The translations under genes were made by a program, and so were the position numbers. Below are positions 32,899-42,310 of a stretch of 64,000 nucleotides of DNA, piece after piece (position 1 is the stretch's first letter; every line of letters starts with the position of its first letter). The notes beneath the pieces were generated by a model, which saw only the letters and a list, made by a program, of their open reading frames with translations, did no database searches and was not told the origin of the DNA. The DNA comes from Pseudomicrostroma phylloplanum (lineage: Eukaryota; Basidiomycota; Exobasidiomycetes; Microstromatales), in assembly GCA_039545275.1 (NCBI GenBank), contig BCHS01000002.1, forward strand, positions 1,178,001 through 1,242,000. Direction: 5' to 3'.

Positions 32899-33205
32899 GG
32901 TTGCGTGGCGTAGCGAGAGTTGATATTACGGTGACTAAGGTGAATAAGTATCGGTGTGTTGCAGGCTGCTGATGGTCTAGTCCAGGTGCGGGAGATAGAC
33001 TACGAGCCCCATTGCGGGTGGAGCGAGCGGAGTTGCGGAGCAATTGGCTGCAGCGTGACTGAGTGAGTGTTCGCAGCCCTGGCCCGGCGAGAGGCTATCA
33101 GAGGCGGATGAATCCACAACTTCCTTCACCTCTTCCTCCTCCACCTACGATCCCTGCTGTCCCTTCATACGGACACTACACATACTTTCTACTTCCCAGA
33201 CTATC
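32899..33205. promoter_or_regulatory. Divergent promoter, PMP3 and hexokinase
   Basis: 307 bases between outward-facing ATGs. C/T-rich near the hexokinase start. No specific site is assigned. Confidence 0.5.
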
Positions 33206-34910
33206 ATGACTGCTGCGACTCAGAAGGCGCCAAGCGCTGACGCCAAGGTTGGCGGATCGACCGGCCGACGAAAGTCGTCCGTCCTGCGAGCCCGGAGGGG
33301 ATCTGGAACAGAGAAGCTGGACAGTCATGTGAGTTTCACCCGCTCGGCTGTTCTTCGTTCTCAAGAGTCTTGAGGAGCAGCAGTAGAGCCACTCCAGTGG
33401 TACCCAGTCTGACCCTGATACTCTTCCATCTTCGGTAACCCATCCCATCTAGACTGTATCGTGGCATACCTCCACCAACAAGCATGAGCGTGGTCCAGGA
33501 GCAGGCAAGGATCAGCTGGAGAAGGAGTACGAACGCTTCAAGGAGCTTTTCACATTGACTCCCGACAGGCTCAAGCACATCACTGAGAGGTTCGTCGGCG
33601 TGCTCAAGCAGGGTCTCGAGAAGGAGGGCCAAACAGTTCCCATGCTGCCAGCCTTCGTCTTTGGTTGGCCGACGGGTGACGAAGAGGGCTCTTTCCTCGC
33701 CCTCGACCTGGGAGGTACAAACTTGCGTGTCTGCCACGTCACCCTTCAAGGAAAGGGCAAGTTCGAGATCACTCAGACCAAGTTCAGGCTGACCGACGAG
33801 CAGAAGCAGTGCGAAGGACAGGAGCTCTTCGACTTCTGCGCTCAGTGCCTCAACACCTTCATTACTGACCACTTCGGATCAGGCAAGGAAGACGAGGAGA
33901 TCATCCTCGAAGAGGACATTGCCCTCGGCTTCACATTCAGCTACCCCATGGAACAGAACGCCATTGACCACGGCAAGCTCGTCCGATGGACCAAGGGCTT
34001 CGGAAACCCCAATACCGAGGGCAAGGATTGCGCAGAGATGTTCCGCAAGTCGCTGGAATCGCACAAGGTGCCCATCAAGCTGACGTCTATCATCAATGAT
34101 ACCACCGGAACCCTCATCGCCTCCAATTACGTCAAGCAGAACACCAAGATTGCTTGTATCTTTGGTACCGGATGCAACGCTGCCTACATGGAGCACATCA
34201 AGAACGTCCCAAAGATCAAGGACTATGAATTGCCCGGCGACGAGGACATGGCCATCAACTGCGAATACGGCGCGTTTGACTCCTTTGAGCACAAGCACAT
34301 GGCGGAGATCAGGACCAAGTACGACGAGTACATCGACCTGCACTCCAACAAGCCTCACGAGCAGAGCTACGAGAAGATGATTGCCGGCCTCTATCTCGGA
34401 GAGCTGTTCCGCCTGGTCATCTGCGACCTCATCGACGAAGGTGTACTCTTCTTGGGCCAGAACACTTACAAGCTAGAGAAGGAGAACGTCTTCGACACGG
34501 CCTTCCTGAGCTTGATCGAGGCCGACCCTACGGATGAGGTCTTGACATGCGCCGGCTTGTTCCTGCACTTCTTTGGTGTCGAGACCACGATGGAGGAGCG
34601 CCAGTTCTTCAAGAAGCTTGCAGAGCTGATCGGTACTCGGGCTGCCCGATTGTCGGCGTGTGGTATCGCTGCGATCGTGACCAAGATGGGTTACCTCGAG
34701 GAAGGATGTGGCGTTGGAGCCGATGGTTCTCTGTACTCCAAGTACCCCAAGTTCCCTGACCGTCTTCACCAAGCTCTGGTGGACATCTTTGGCGAGAAGG
34801 GCAAGGGCATCGTGACCCACCAGGCCGAGGATGGAAGCGGTGTAGGAAGCAGCATCGTGGCCAGCATGACACTGAAGCGAAAGCAGGAGGGCAAGTACTC
34901 GCACTGTTAA
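33206..34910 (+). CDS. HXK1: Hexokinase
   Basis: Two exons, 33206-33328 and 33453-34910, give 526 residues. Hexokinase phosphorylates glucose, fructose or mannose with ATP at the entry to glycolysis and can take part in sugar signalling. Diagnostic motifs are FLALDLGGTNLR (ATP phosphate-binding, about residue 125), the sugar-binding region GFTFSYPMEQ, KLTSIINDTTGTLIASNY (catalytic Asp, about 257), FGTGCNAAYMEH (about 279), NCEYGAFD, and GVGADGSLYSKYPKF (adenosine region). The first exon adds a basic N-terminal leader (GRRKSSVLRARRG) before the catalytic domain. The 124-base intron is phase 0 (CAT|GTGAGT to CATCTAG|ACT). Length is slightly above the yeast enzymes, which have about 485 residues. 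Confidence 0.95.
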
Positions 34911-34936
34911 TGCCATTGATGGCAACCTACCTTACA

Positions 34937-34942
34937 AATAAA
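34937..34942 (+). terminator. AATAAA poly(A) signal after hexokinase
   Basis: A canonical AATAAA lies 27 bases after the hexokinase stop codon. Confidence 0.55.
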
Positions 34943-35466
34943 TCTCATAGTGTGCATTGGATAGACGTCCTTGACTTCACGTGTGATGCCATGGCGAGGA
35001 GTGTGCAATCGTTATCACTTGCGTGGGAAGCCCTCGGAACGTGGGGTACGCGGGAGTCGCGGTGAAGAGCCGGCGGAGATCCACCCGGGGTGGGCCGCCC
35101 GCCTTCCGCTTGCCGCCAGGCGCCTTTAGAGCTGCTCCGCACATACCCCCTCCTCACTTGACCTCCCCAACCGCGGTCCTGCCTGCCTTCCTGTGCGTAG
35201 CCCATCATCATCCTCACACGCGGTACCAAGAGGCCATCGATGCCTTCCTATTGGTGGTAGACCACTGTCGGTGTGCGCCCTCGCCATTGCTTAGACGGCA
35301 GGGCTGTGTACGATAGATCTTGAAGCCGGAAGGTGATTGCTCGTGCTCTCACCCTGCCTCTTTCTGGTCCAGTGGATCTCAATACGAGCCTCGACACTCG
35401 AGAGGTCAGCTCTTCCAGCTACAAGCTCAGACAGCTACGGCAGAAGCATCTGCATACTGCCTCGCC
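34943..35466. other. Intergenic, hexokinase 3' flank and USP leader
   Basis: The USP frame is open from 35320, but its first ATG is at 35467. The rest is upstream flank. Nothing else recognised. Confidence 0.5.
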
Positions 35467-38400
35467 ATGCCGCCAGCAAGTACTTCGCCCCAGGAGGCCT
35501 GTGACGTCTCGCAGCACGTCGGCCTTCTCAATCTCGGCAACACCTGCTTCTTTAACTCAGTCTTACAGGCGGCCTCTGCCACTCGAGCTTTGCATTCGCT
35601 CTTCCATCCATGGGGCGATCTCGCTCTGTCGGACTCAGCCAATGACTCTGGGATGACTACGACCTCTCTCGGGTCTAGGCCAGTGAACCGGCGCAAGATC
35701 CCCGCCCTCCTCCTCACAGATGAGGAAGCAAAGAGGCCGATCATCCCGCCGCTCACCGAAGAGCAGTCTGACGAGCTTCTGAAGCTTTTGCCTTTGTCTA
35801 ATTCCTTTCGCTTCACGCTCGAAAAGACATGGAAGGAGACGGGCAAAGCGTCAGATGTCAGACCTGCCAGTCACAGCCCCAAGGCTCTGCTGAAGCTCCT
35901 CGCAAGGAAATTTGACCAGTTCGGCCACTACGAGCAACAAGATGCACACGAGCTTCTGAGGCTTTTGTTAGATGCCATGCGGATGGAGGAGATGGACTTC
36001 ATCAAGAAGGTCCGACCCCGCGAACCTCGAGGACCGCAGAGGCAGGTCAGTGGCCAGTCACTGCGTTCCGACTCATCCAGCATGGAGTCTCTTTCCGGGA
36101 CCGAGGCAAGTGAAGATGGGACCGATGACGTCCGCTCAGCGGCAAGATCAGAACCTGCGAGCTCTGCCAGCAGTCAAGGCCATGATCAAGGCGATGTCAC
36201 GCCAATGGCTTCGGACTCTCGACATCGTCTGACACCAGAAGGAGATGCTACGATTCGCGAACAGCGATCTCTCCAGATGACGGGCGCTCATTCCGCTGCC
36301 GAGTCATCAAACGATCTCGTTTGGGGGGATATGTGCTCTCTGATTGACGTCCTCTGGGGCGGACAACTAGCAAGCATGGTGGTATGCGAAGGCTGCCGAC
36401 ATGTCTCTCACACATACGAAGATTTCTTGGACCTCAGTCTACCACTCAGACCTGAAGACTCCGCTTCTGCCAGCCTTAGAGAGAGGAGAGCTAATCGAGT
36501 TCGTCTCATGGCAGATCGTTGGCGAAAGCCTGGGACTCCCGTCAGCTCTGTTCGCCCAGTCAAAAGCACGAATCCAAGCGATGAGAGAGAAACAATCCTG
36601 AAGCAAACTCTCCGGGCCGAGGTCGCCTCAGACAAAGTCGCCCCAGCGAACGGGACCTCGAGAGTGCCCTCTGATCGCCTTGCTGATGGTGCCGTGTTCG
36701 CCGATGAGGATGCTCACACTCCAGGGAGTACCAGCTGGTCTGCATGGGCATCAACACTGGGCAGGAGTCGCTCAGCCAGACCAACCATCAGCGCCCCCGT
36801 GAAGCCAGCAACACCGGGCCCTCTGACGGACAAAGACACTATCGATATGCCCGACATTGCATCGATGGCCTTGACTCCAGAGTCGTCTGCATCCTGCTCA
36901 ATGACGGGCAATGAGGAGGTGTTGAGGCACGAGCTGGCCCGGTCAGTGGAGGCGAAGACCAAGGGATCGAGAGACCTGCTCACTGCCCTGAGCAATGCTT
37001 CCAGGGCCAACAGTCGTGCGGGAAGCAGGAGCAGAGAAGGAGAGCTCAGCAGAAGCAATAGCCCTGGCATGGACAAAGTGGCACTCGCAAAAGCTGAGCC
37101 CTCAGACGCCGAGCACCACCAAGGTCATCTTCCCACCGGTCTGCTACATCATGCGCATCAAAAGCCTCAGAGAGAGCCGTCTCAACGAGCTCAATACATC
37201 GCCAAGGTCTTCGGAGAGCCGGGAGCGTCAGCTGCAATGGCCGCCTCTCCCTCGCTATCGAGTTCGGGAAGAAACGCATTCCGAAGCAAGGTGCGCGCCG
37301 ACCAGGCAACGACTGGCTTGGCTGTTGCTCTTCGAGCCTTCACGACCTCTGAGGTCTTGAGTGAAGAAAATTCTTTCAATTGCAAACGTTGCTGGAGGCG
37401 ACTGAATCCCGCCAAGGGAGCAGAACGGGAGCGCTTAAGGCGGCGGAGGGCCAGGAAAGGCAAGAACCCTAGCGGAAGCGAAGACAGTGAGGACGACGAT
37501 GCAGGGGAAGCAGGGGAAGACGATGATACTGCGGCTGCAGCTGCTGGTCTGGCGTTGCACCCTGCAGCGAACCTCACAGCACCCGTGCGACTCGTCGCCC
37601 CGAAACCTCAACGAGCGGCCGATTCCCTGTTGAATCCGCTGAATCTTGCTTCTTCTGAAGATGAGGCGTCAGATGCGGAAGCCGTCGTCAACAGCAAGAT
37701 TGTCGTGGATGAGCATCTTGACGCTCCCAGTCCCTCGGCGATCGAGCTTTTGGAAGAGGGAGCAAGGACTCCAGGTTCGAGGCGAGGGTCGACACAGCCT
37801 CCTGAAAGTCAATTTTACAGCGCTTCAAGACATCCCAGCGTCGGCCTGCCGTCTACATCCGGGCAAGACAATGCCTTGAGTGTAGACAAAGGTATCAATG
37901 CAACGCCTAGAGTTCCTGCGGATGATGCTCCTAGACTACTAGGAGGCAGCACTTCTTCTTTCGACTCTATAAAGACTACGCCGAGCAGCGAGCCGTCGGT
38001 GGACGCAAAGATCCCCCGATCGTCCGATAAAAGCGCCTCTGCTAATGAGCCAGCCTCGACGCGGGCGCGTGCTGTGTCCGCAGCCGGACCGGCCATGAGC
38101 CAGTCCGACCGCAATGTCTCCGAGACGGGCAACGAAAGCGACGTCTCGACCGGCTCAGCCAATCGGCAGTCTCTTCCTATTGGAAGCCTGAGGATGCTCT
38201 CGGCTTCGGCAATGGTTCGGCCCGCCACCGCGGACTCGGTACAAAGCCTCGACAAGACGAAGATGCCGCCGCCATCTTCCCGGGCCCTTCAGCGTCAGCA
38301 GCCCAGACGATCCACGCAGTCAATCCCCAGACGAGCTCTGAAGCGGTACCTCATCTCGAGTTTCCCTCCTATCCTTGTCTTCCATCTGAAAAGATTCCAG

Positions 38401-39249
38401 GCCAACAATTTGACCCGCTCCTCAAGCTTCTTCAGTAGTAGCGGCAACTCTACTTTCAAGAAGATTGATGACGTCGTCACCTATCCCGAATGGCTTGACA
38501 TGGCCGAATGGATGGCTCCGCCTCGGGAAGAGTATGACAGACATGGGAACCTGAAGGAGACATCTGATCCTCGCGTATGGGGAGCCCATCAGAAGAGCAC
38601 AGCGGACAGGTCATTGACGAGTGTTCGACACCAACATGTCGCTCACAGCGATGAGAGCTCAAACGCCCCACACATCCTCACCAATGACGGAACAGACTTG
38701 AAGAGAAAGCCTTCCCGCTGGTCGAGGACCTTTTCGCGAGGCCCTTCCGGCTCCTCGACTAACTCTGCTTCGGGCCTTCCGCCTCCGGGCCAGTCTCCGT
38801 CCCAGTCCAGGGTGACTTCGCCCGCTCTTGGTCAGACGGGCTTCCGGTCTCACTCTGGCGAGCATGATACCGCAGCTTCCAGCGGGCCTTCAAGAGCTCA
38901 CAGCACGCCTTCGCCCCTGTATCGACTCTACAGCGTCGTAGCGCACCACGGCACGACCATGCATGGCGGGCATTACACGTCGTACGTCCTGTCAGATCGC
39001 TGCGCTCCTGCAGCCGCTAAGAAGGGCAAAGATCACAAACAGAATGGCCCACACAAGGAAGGCTCTGCGAGTGGGGAGGCGAAAGGAGGGAGCTTATCGT
39101 CTGAGCCTTCTGGGAGCCGCTCTCATCGATCATCGGATGATCAACGTCAGTGGGTGCACTGCTCAGACTCCGTCGTCAAGCCGTCGACGCTGGATCAGGT
39201 TCTGAGGTGTAAAGATGCTTACATGGTCTGGTACGAGAGAGTGGCATAG
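35467..39249 (+). CDS. Ubiquitin carboxyl-terminal hydrolase (USP, C19)
   Basis: Single exon of 1,260 residues. The Cys box HVGLLNLGNTCFFNSVLQAA has the catalytic Cys at about residue 27. The His box VVAHHGTTMHGGHYTSYVLSD is near residues 1158-1178, and the end is HCSDSVVK...CKDAYMVWYERVA, as in C19 deubiquitinases. Between them lie DQFGHYEQQDAHELLRLLLD, MVVCEGCRHVSHTYEDFLDLSLPL and FNCKRCWRRLNPAKGAE (finger region) and YLISSFPPILVFHLKRF. The arrangement resembles Ubp16/USP16/USP45 most. The catalytic core is interrupted by several Ser/Asp-rich, probably disordered insertions, which account for the large size. The GNTCFF and HGGHYTSY residues are intact, so it should be active. Substrates are unknown. 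Confidence 0.9.
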   Translation: MPPASTSPQEACDVSQHVGLLNLGNTCFFNSVLQAASATRALHSLFHPWGDLALSDSANDSGMTTTSLGSRPVNRRKIPALLLTDEEAKRPIIPPLTEEQSDELLKLLPLSNSFRFTLEKTWKETGKASDVRPASHSPKALLKLLARKFDQFGHYEQQDAHELLRLLLDAMRMEEMDFIKKVRPREPRGPQRQVSGQSLRSDSSSMESLSGTEASEDGTDDVRSAARSEPASSASSQGHDQGDVTPMASDSRHRLTPEGDATIREQRSLQMTGAHSAAESSNDLVWGDMCSLIDVLWGGQLASMVVCEGCRHVSHTYEDFLDLSLPLRPEDSASASLRERRANRVRLMADRWRKPGTPVSSVRPVKSTNPSDERETILKQTLRAEVASDKVAPANGTSRVPSDRLADGAVFADEDAHTPGSTSWSAWASTLGRSRSARPTISAPVKPATPGPLTDKDTIDMPDIASMALTPESSASCSMTGNEEVLRHELARSVEAKTKGSRDLLTALSNASRANSRAGSRSREGELSRSNSPGMDKVALAKAEPSDAEHHQGHLPTGLLHHAHQKPQREPSQRAQYIAKVFGEPGASAAMAASPSLSSSGRNAFRSKVRADQATTGLAVALRAFTTSEVLSEENSFNCKRCWRRLNPAKGAERERLRRRRARKGKNPSGSEDSEDDDAGEAGEDDDTAAAAAGLALHPAANLTAPVRLVAPKPQRAADSLLNPLNLASSEDEASDAEAVVNSKIVVDEHLDAPSPSAIELLEEGARTPGSRRGSTQPPESQFYSASRHPSVGLPSTSGQDNALSVDKGINATPRVPADDAPRLLGGSTSSFDSIKTTPSSEPSVDAKIPRSSDKSASANEPASTRARAVSAAGPAMSQSDRNVSETGNESDVSTGSANRQSLPIGSLRMLSASAMVRPATADSVQSLDKTKMPPPSSRALQRQQPRRSTQSIPRRALKRYLISSFPPILVFHLKRFQANNLTRSSSFFSSSGNSTFKKIDDVVTYPEWLDMAEWMAPPREEYDRHGNLKETSDPRVWGAHQKSTADRSLTSVRHQHVAHSDESSNAPHILTNDGTDLKRKPSRWSRTFSRGPSGSSTNSASGLPPPGQSPSQSRVTSPALGQTGFRSHSGEHDTAASSGPSRAHSTPSPLYRLYSVVAHHGTTMHGGHYTSYVLSDRCAPAAAKKGKDHKQNGPHKEGSASGEAKGGSLSSEPSGSRSHRSSDDQRQWVHCSDSVVKPSTLDQVLRCKDAYMVWYERVA

Positions 39250-39684
39250 GAGGGGTGACCGCATCCGTAGCTACGTTCTGAGGTCCAGTGTCGTTGTTGT
39301 GTTGTCCTACGCCATATATCATGCATTGTAAATCTTAATCACATCACACATCGGCTTATGCGTGGGATAGACTTTGACCGACATTGCGCAGGTTAATCGT
39401 GCTCAGGTCAATCGTGCTCGCCTGGACCAGGTGACGGCCCGATTGCTGCTAGAGCGGTGTCGTCTTTCACCGAGGTCTGCGATGACGCCGCCCTTGGTGT
39501 GTCTAGACAATCGCCCTCGGCGGCTCTCCACACTGTCTTTCTTGCTTCTCCACCGTATCCTCCGCCACTGTACAGCAAATCGGTCTTAGCAGGTGAGGCT
39601 GCGTGAGAGATTGAGTAGTGTCCGCAGATCAACGTAGCACAGAAAGATCGTATTCAACCTCGGACAGCAGCAAACATCGGTGGT
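39250..39684. other. Intergenic, 435 bases
   Basis: USP 3' flank and promoter of the glutaredoxin-like gene. A short direct duplication of CAGGTTAATCGTGCT / CAGGTCAATCGTGCT occurs at about 39389-39420. No gene seen. Confidence 0.5.
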
Positions 39685-40247
39685 ATGCTGCTGCGACAGG
39701 TTCAACACACGGCGAAGAGGACTTTCACCAGCACGCTTAAGGTGGCGCGGCCAGAAGCACAGCGTCAGATCCCAACGGTGATCCTGTACACTGGTACGGA
39801 CTGCTCGCTGTGCGATGTGGTCAAGGTGACACTCGAGGAAGTGAAGAACGAGGTGAGAAAGTGCAGTGATGAGAAGTGGAACCCGGCTGCTAGACGCTCA
39901 GAGTCAGGTTGAATTCACGAGATGCCTTCAAGAGGAATGCTGACAGCCATACGCCAGTCCCTCTCAGATCCCCTACGACATCCAATACTACAACATCCGG
40001 GACGATTCATTGCCGAACGTGCACAAGTACAGGAGACTATATCAGTACGATATCCCAGTCATACACCTCAATGGTCAAGGTAGGTAAGGTGGTCTTTGAG
40101 GTGATCACGGTGCTGTAGTACGACCTGGCTAAGACTTCGTCACCCTTTTTGGTATGTCTCTCGCGTGCAGAGATTGCAAGGCATCGTCTTGATAAGGAGG
40201 AGCTCAGGCGGAGACTGCGAGAGGCGGCTGACGGAGGGCAGACGTAG
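39685..40247 (+). CDS. Glutaredoxin-like small protein (CxxC)
   Basis: Three exons, 39685-39852, 39968-40079 and 40171-40247, give 118 residues. The thioredoxin-fold glutaredoxin-like family (DUF836 type, yeast YDR286C) is supported by several blocks. These are VILYTGTDCSLCDVVKVTLEEV with the CSLC active-site pair (Cys at about 40 and 43), KIPYDIQYYNIRD-like strands, and the cis-Pro motif YDIPVIHLNGQEIARHRLD. The N-terminus (MLLRQVQHTAKRTFTSTLKVA) is basic and hydroxylated, like a mitochondrial targeting peptide. The C-terminus is a basic helix. Exact redox partner unknown. Confidence 0.85.
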
Positions 40248-41155
40248 CTCAAGGCAAGCGGAAAGTCAGCACGGTACAGAGGCCCGAGTCTAGCAGAGGA
40301 AGGCAGTGGGTGCTCGAGCGAGGCATATTAGGCTGGCGAGACGATGAAAGCTTGACAGTCACAGTAATGACATGGTCGGAGCATTGTTGCATCTGTTTTC
40401 GTACGATTCGACGGAGAGGTATTCGATGTTTGCCCAACGCCTGGTGAGGTTGACACAAATGAGCTGCGAGGGTATCACGGCCAACGCCTTCTCTTGCTTC
40501 CGTTCCGGTTCCGATGCCAGCCCGGTGGCTTTTGCGCGCGCGTCCTGCGGTTTCTTGAGGCGCCCCCCGCCAGAAGCAGTGGCCCAGCCCGGTCCGCGAA
40601 TTTCGACATTCCCTCCCATACTGCTCACGCTCACGTCACATCACCCGCCTCATCCTCATCATCCCCATAGGTTAGTATCATCGACGACGCCGTCACATAC
40701 ACGATACATGGAGGATATTCCGCTCGAGCGGCTTGCCTCGACGCAAGCATCTGGACGTGCGGTGGGAAGGCTCGGACAGTGATACTGTGGGCATGAGTCT
40801 CGCTGCGCTGGGCAGGGGCACGAAAGGCGACCACGCCGAGGGAGCATCGAGCTCCTTCAGCTGGAGACCTTGTAAGCTCCCAGGTCCCGACGCCTTACTA
40901 TAGCGCCGAGGTCGGTCACTGGGAGGAAGTAGGGCGAAGTGGAGTGGGAGTGGGATGGCTAAGACTCTGTAGACCGGGAGTGACAATCAGCATGGCTGTA
41001 ACAGTCGAACAAGCTCGTCCATTTGGCAAAGGGAAGAGACTGGATGAAGGAGCCACCAAAGGCCCCGAGTCTAGAAGATGGCGCTGAATCACATTGAATT
41101 GGAGACAGTGAGTCTGATTACGATCTTTCTTCCTTCGTACCCTCCCACAGCAAAT
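40248..41155. promoter_or_regulatory. eL14 promoter and probable 5' UTR intron
   Basis: 908 bases without a supported gene. A GTGAGT at 41108 and CCCACAG at 41144-41150, just before the ATG, suggest a 43-base 5' UTR intron. A longer leader may start in the pyrimidine-rich stretch near 40600-40670. Open frames around 40370-40990 on both strands show no family resemblance. Confidence 0.4.
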
Positions 41156-41862
41156 ATGTCTGCAGCACAGGAGGCTTTCAAGCGATACGTCGAGGTCGGA
41201 CGTGTGGTCCTGATCAACCAGGGAGAGAGCGAGGGAAAGCTGGCTGTCATCGTTGAGATTGTGGACCACAACAAGGTGAGCATTGTGACGAGGGAGCAAT
41301 CATGGATGGGCCATGCCTAGGGCAGCCTGGGGCGAAACTCTGTGGTACATCCGGGGTCTCTGTGAAGCCTAGTCTAGTCAAGCAAGGGACAGACGGAGAC
41401 TGGTGAAGCGAGGGGTACCATATGAGCCGCCGAGGTAGCGGAACTACCCTGATGGCGATGTGATGCGGCAAGGCCGAGGCGAAATCGGCCAAACACAGCG
41501 CAGCTCGAGGGAAGCAAAGTCTGACATACGGTAATGCAATCTCCCTCCTCACCACCTTACAGGCCATCGTCGACGGTCCCTCCACCGGCGTCGCTCGCCA
41601 GGTCATCCGATACAGGTACACCACCCTGACTCCCTTCGTCGTCCCCGGCCTTCCCCGAGGCTCTGGCTCGACAACTGTCAAGAAGTTCTTTGACAAGTCG
41701 GACGTGAACGAGAAGTGGGCCAAGAGCGCCTGGGCCAAGAAGAGGCAAGCGCAGAAGGCCAAGAGGGAGACTTCGGACTTCGACCGCTTCAACATCATGC
41801 TGCTCAAGAAGCAGAGGAGGTTCCTTGCCCAGAAGGCCGCTGCCAAGCAGGCCAAGGCATAG
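41156..41862 (+). CDS. RPL14: 60S ribosomal protein eL14
   Basis: Two exons, 41156-41275 and 41563-41862, give 139 residues, the normal length. eL14 is a structural protein of the large ribosomal subunit. The N-terminal KOW/SH3-like part is [18 protein letters not shown] and [14 protein letters not shown] joined across the intron to [19 protein letters not shown]. The basic C-terminal helix ([39 protein letters not shown]) fits fungal L14. The intron is 287 bases, long for this window, and contains two small perfect stem-loops. Confidence 0.95.
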
Positions 41863-42310
41863 ATGATTGGTTCTTGCTACGTACACAGCGTCATGTACAT
41901 CGCTTCACTCTCGAGCCCGTCAATTTTCTTTACCAGTCGACCCCGCTGAGTGCAGTGACAGGCGCTTCTTCGAGCACCGACCGCTTCTACACCGCCCCTC
42001 TCTTAGCCCCCTCCATCGTGTACCATCAGCACCGTCATCGATTCGATTGATTAGCACATCACTTACCGACCCAAGTACATTGCCCCTTCGGCGTGATGTC
42101 TGCTACTCGGATCGCTGCTCCAGACCCTTGATGTCCATGTGCGAGGTTCCGTCTGAGTCTGGCTTAGGTCCGTAACTTCCGCCTTTCCGCTTCCACTTCC
42201 ACTTGCCGAGGTACTCATGCTCTCTCCAATACACACATCATCGCTCATGTTCGGACACCCACTTTGCTTACGCACGACGACGCCTTGAAAACGATTGAGA
42301 CGACCTCTCA
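41863..42310. other. Intergenic, eL14 3' flank and WAPL promoter
   Basis: 448 bases, no gene recognised. Confidence 0.5.

Noticed and set aside
40372..40986. Open frames upstream of eL14 on both strands
   Set aside because: No family resemblance, no good splice pattern, and the position fits the promoter and leader of a ribosomal-protein gene.
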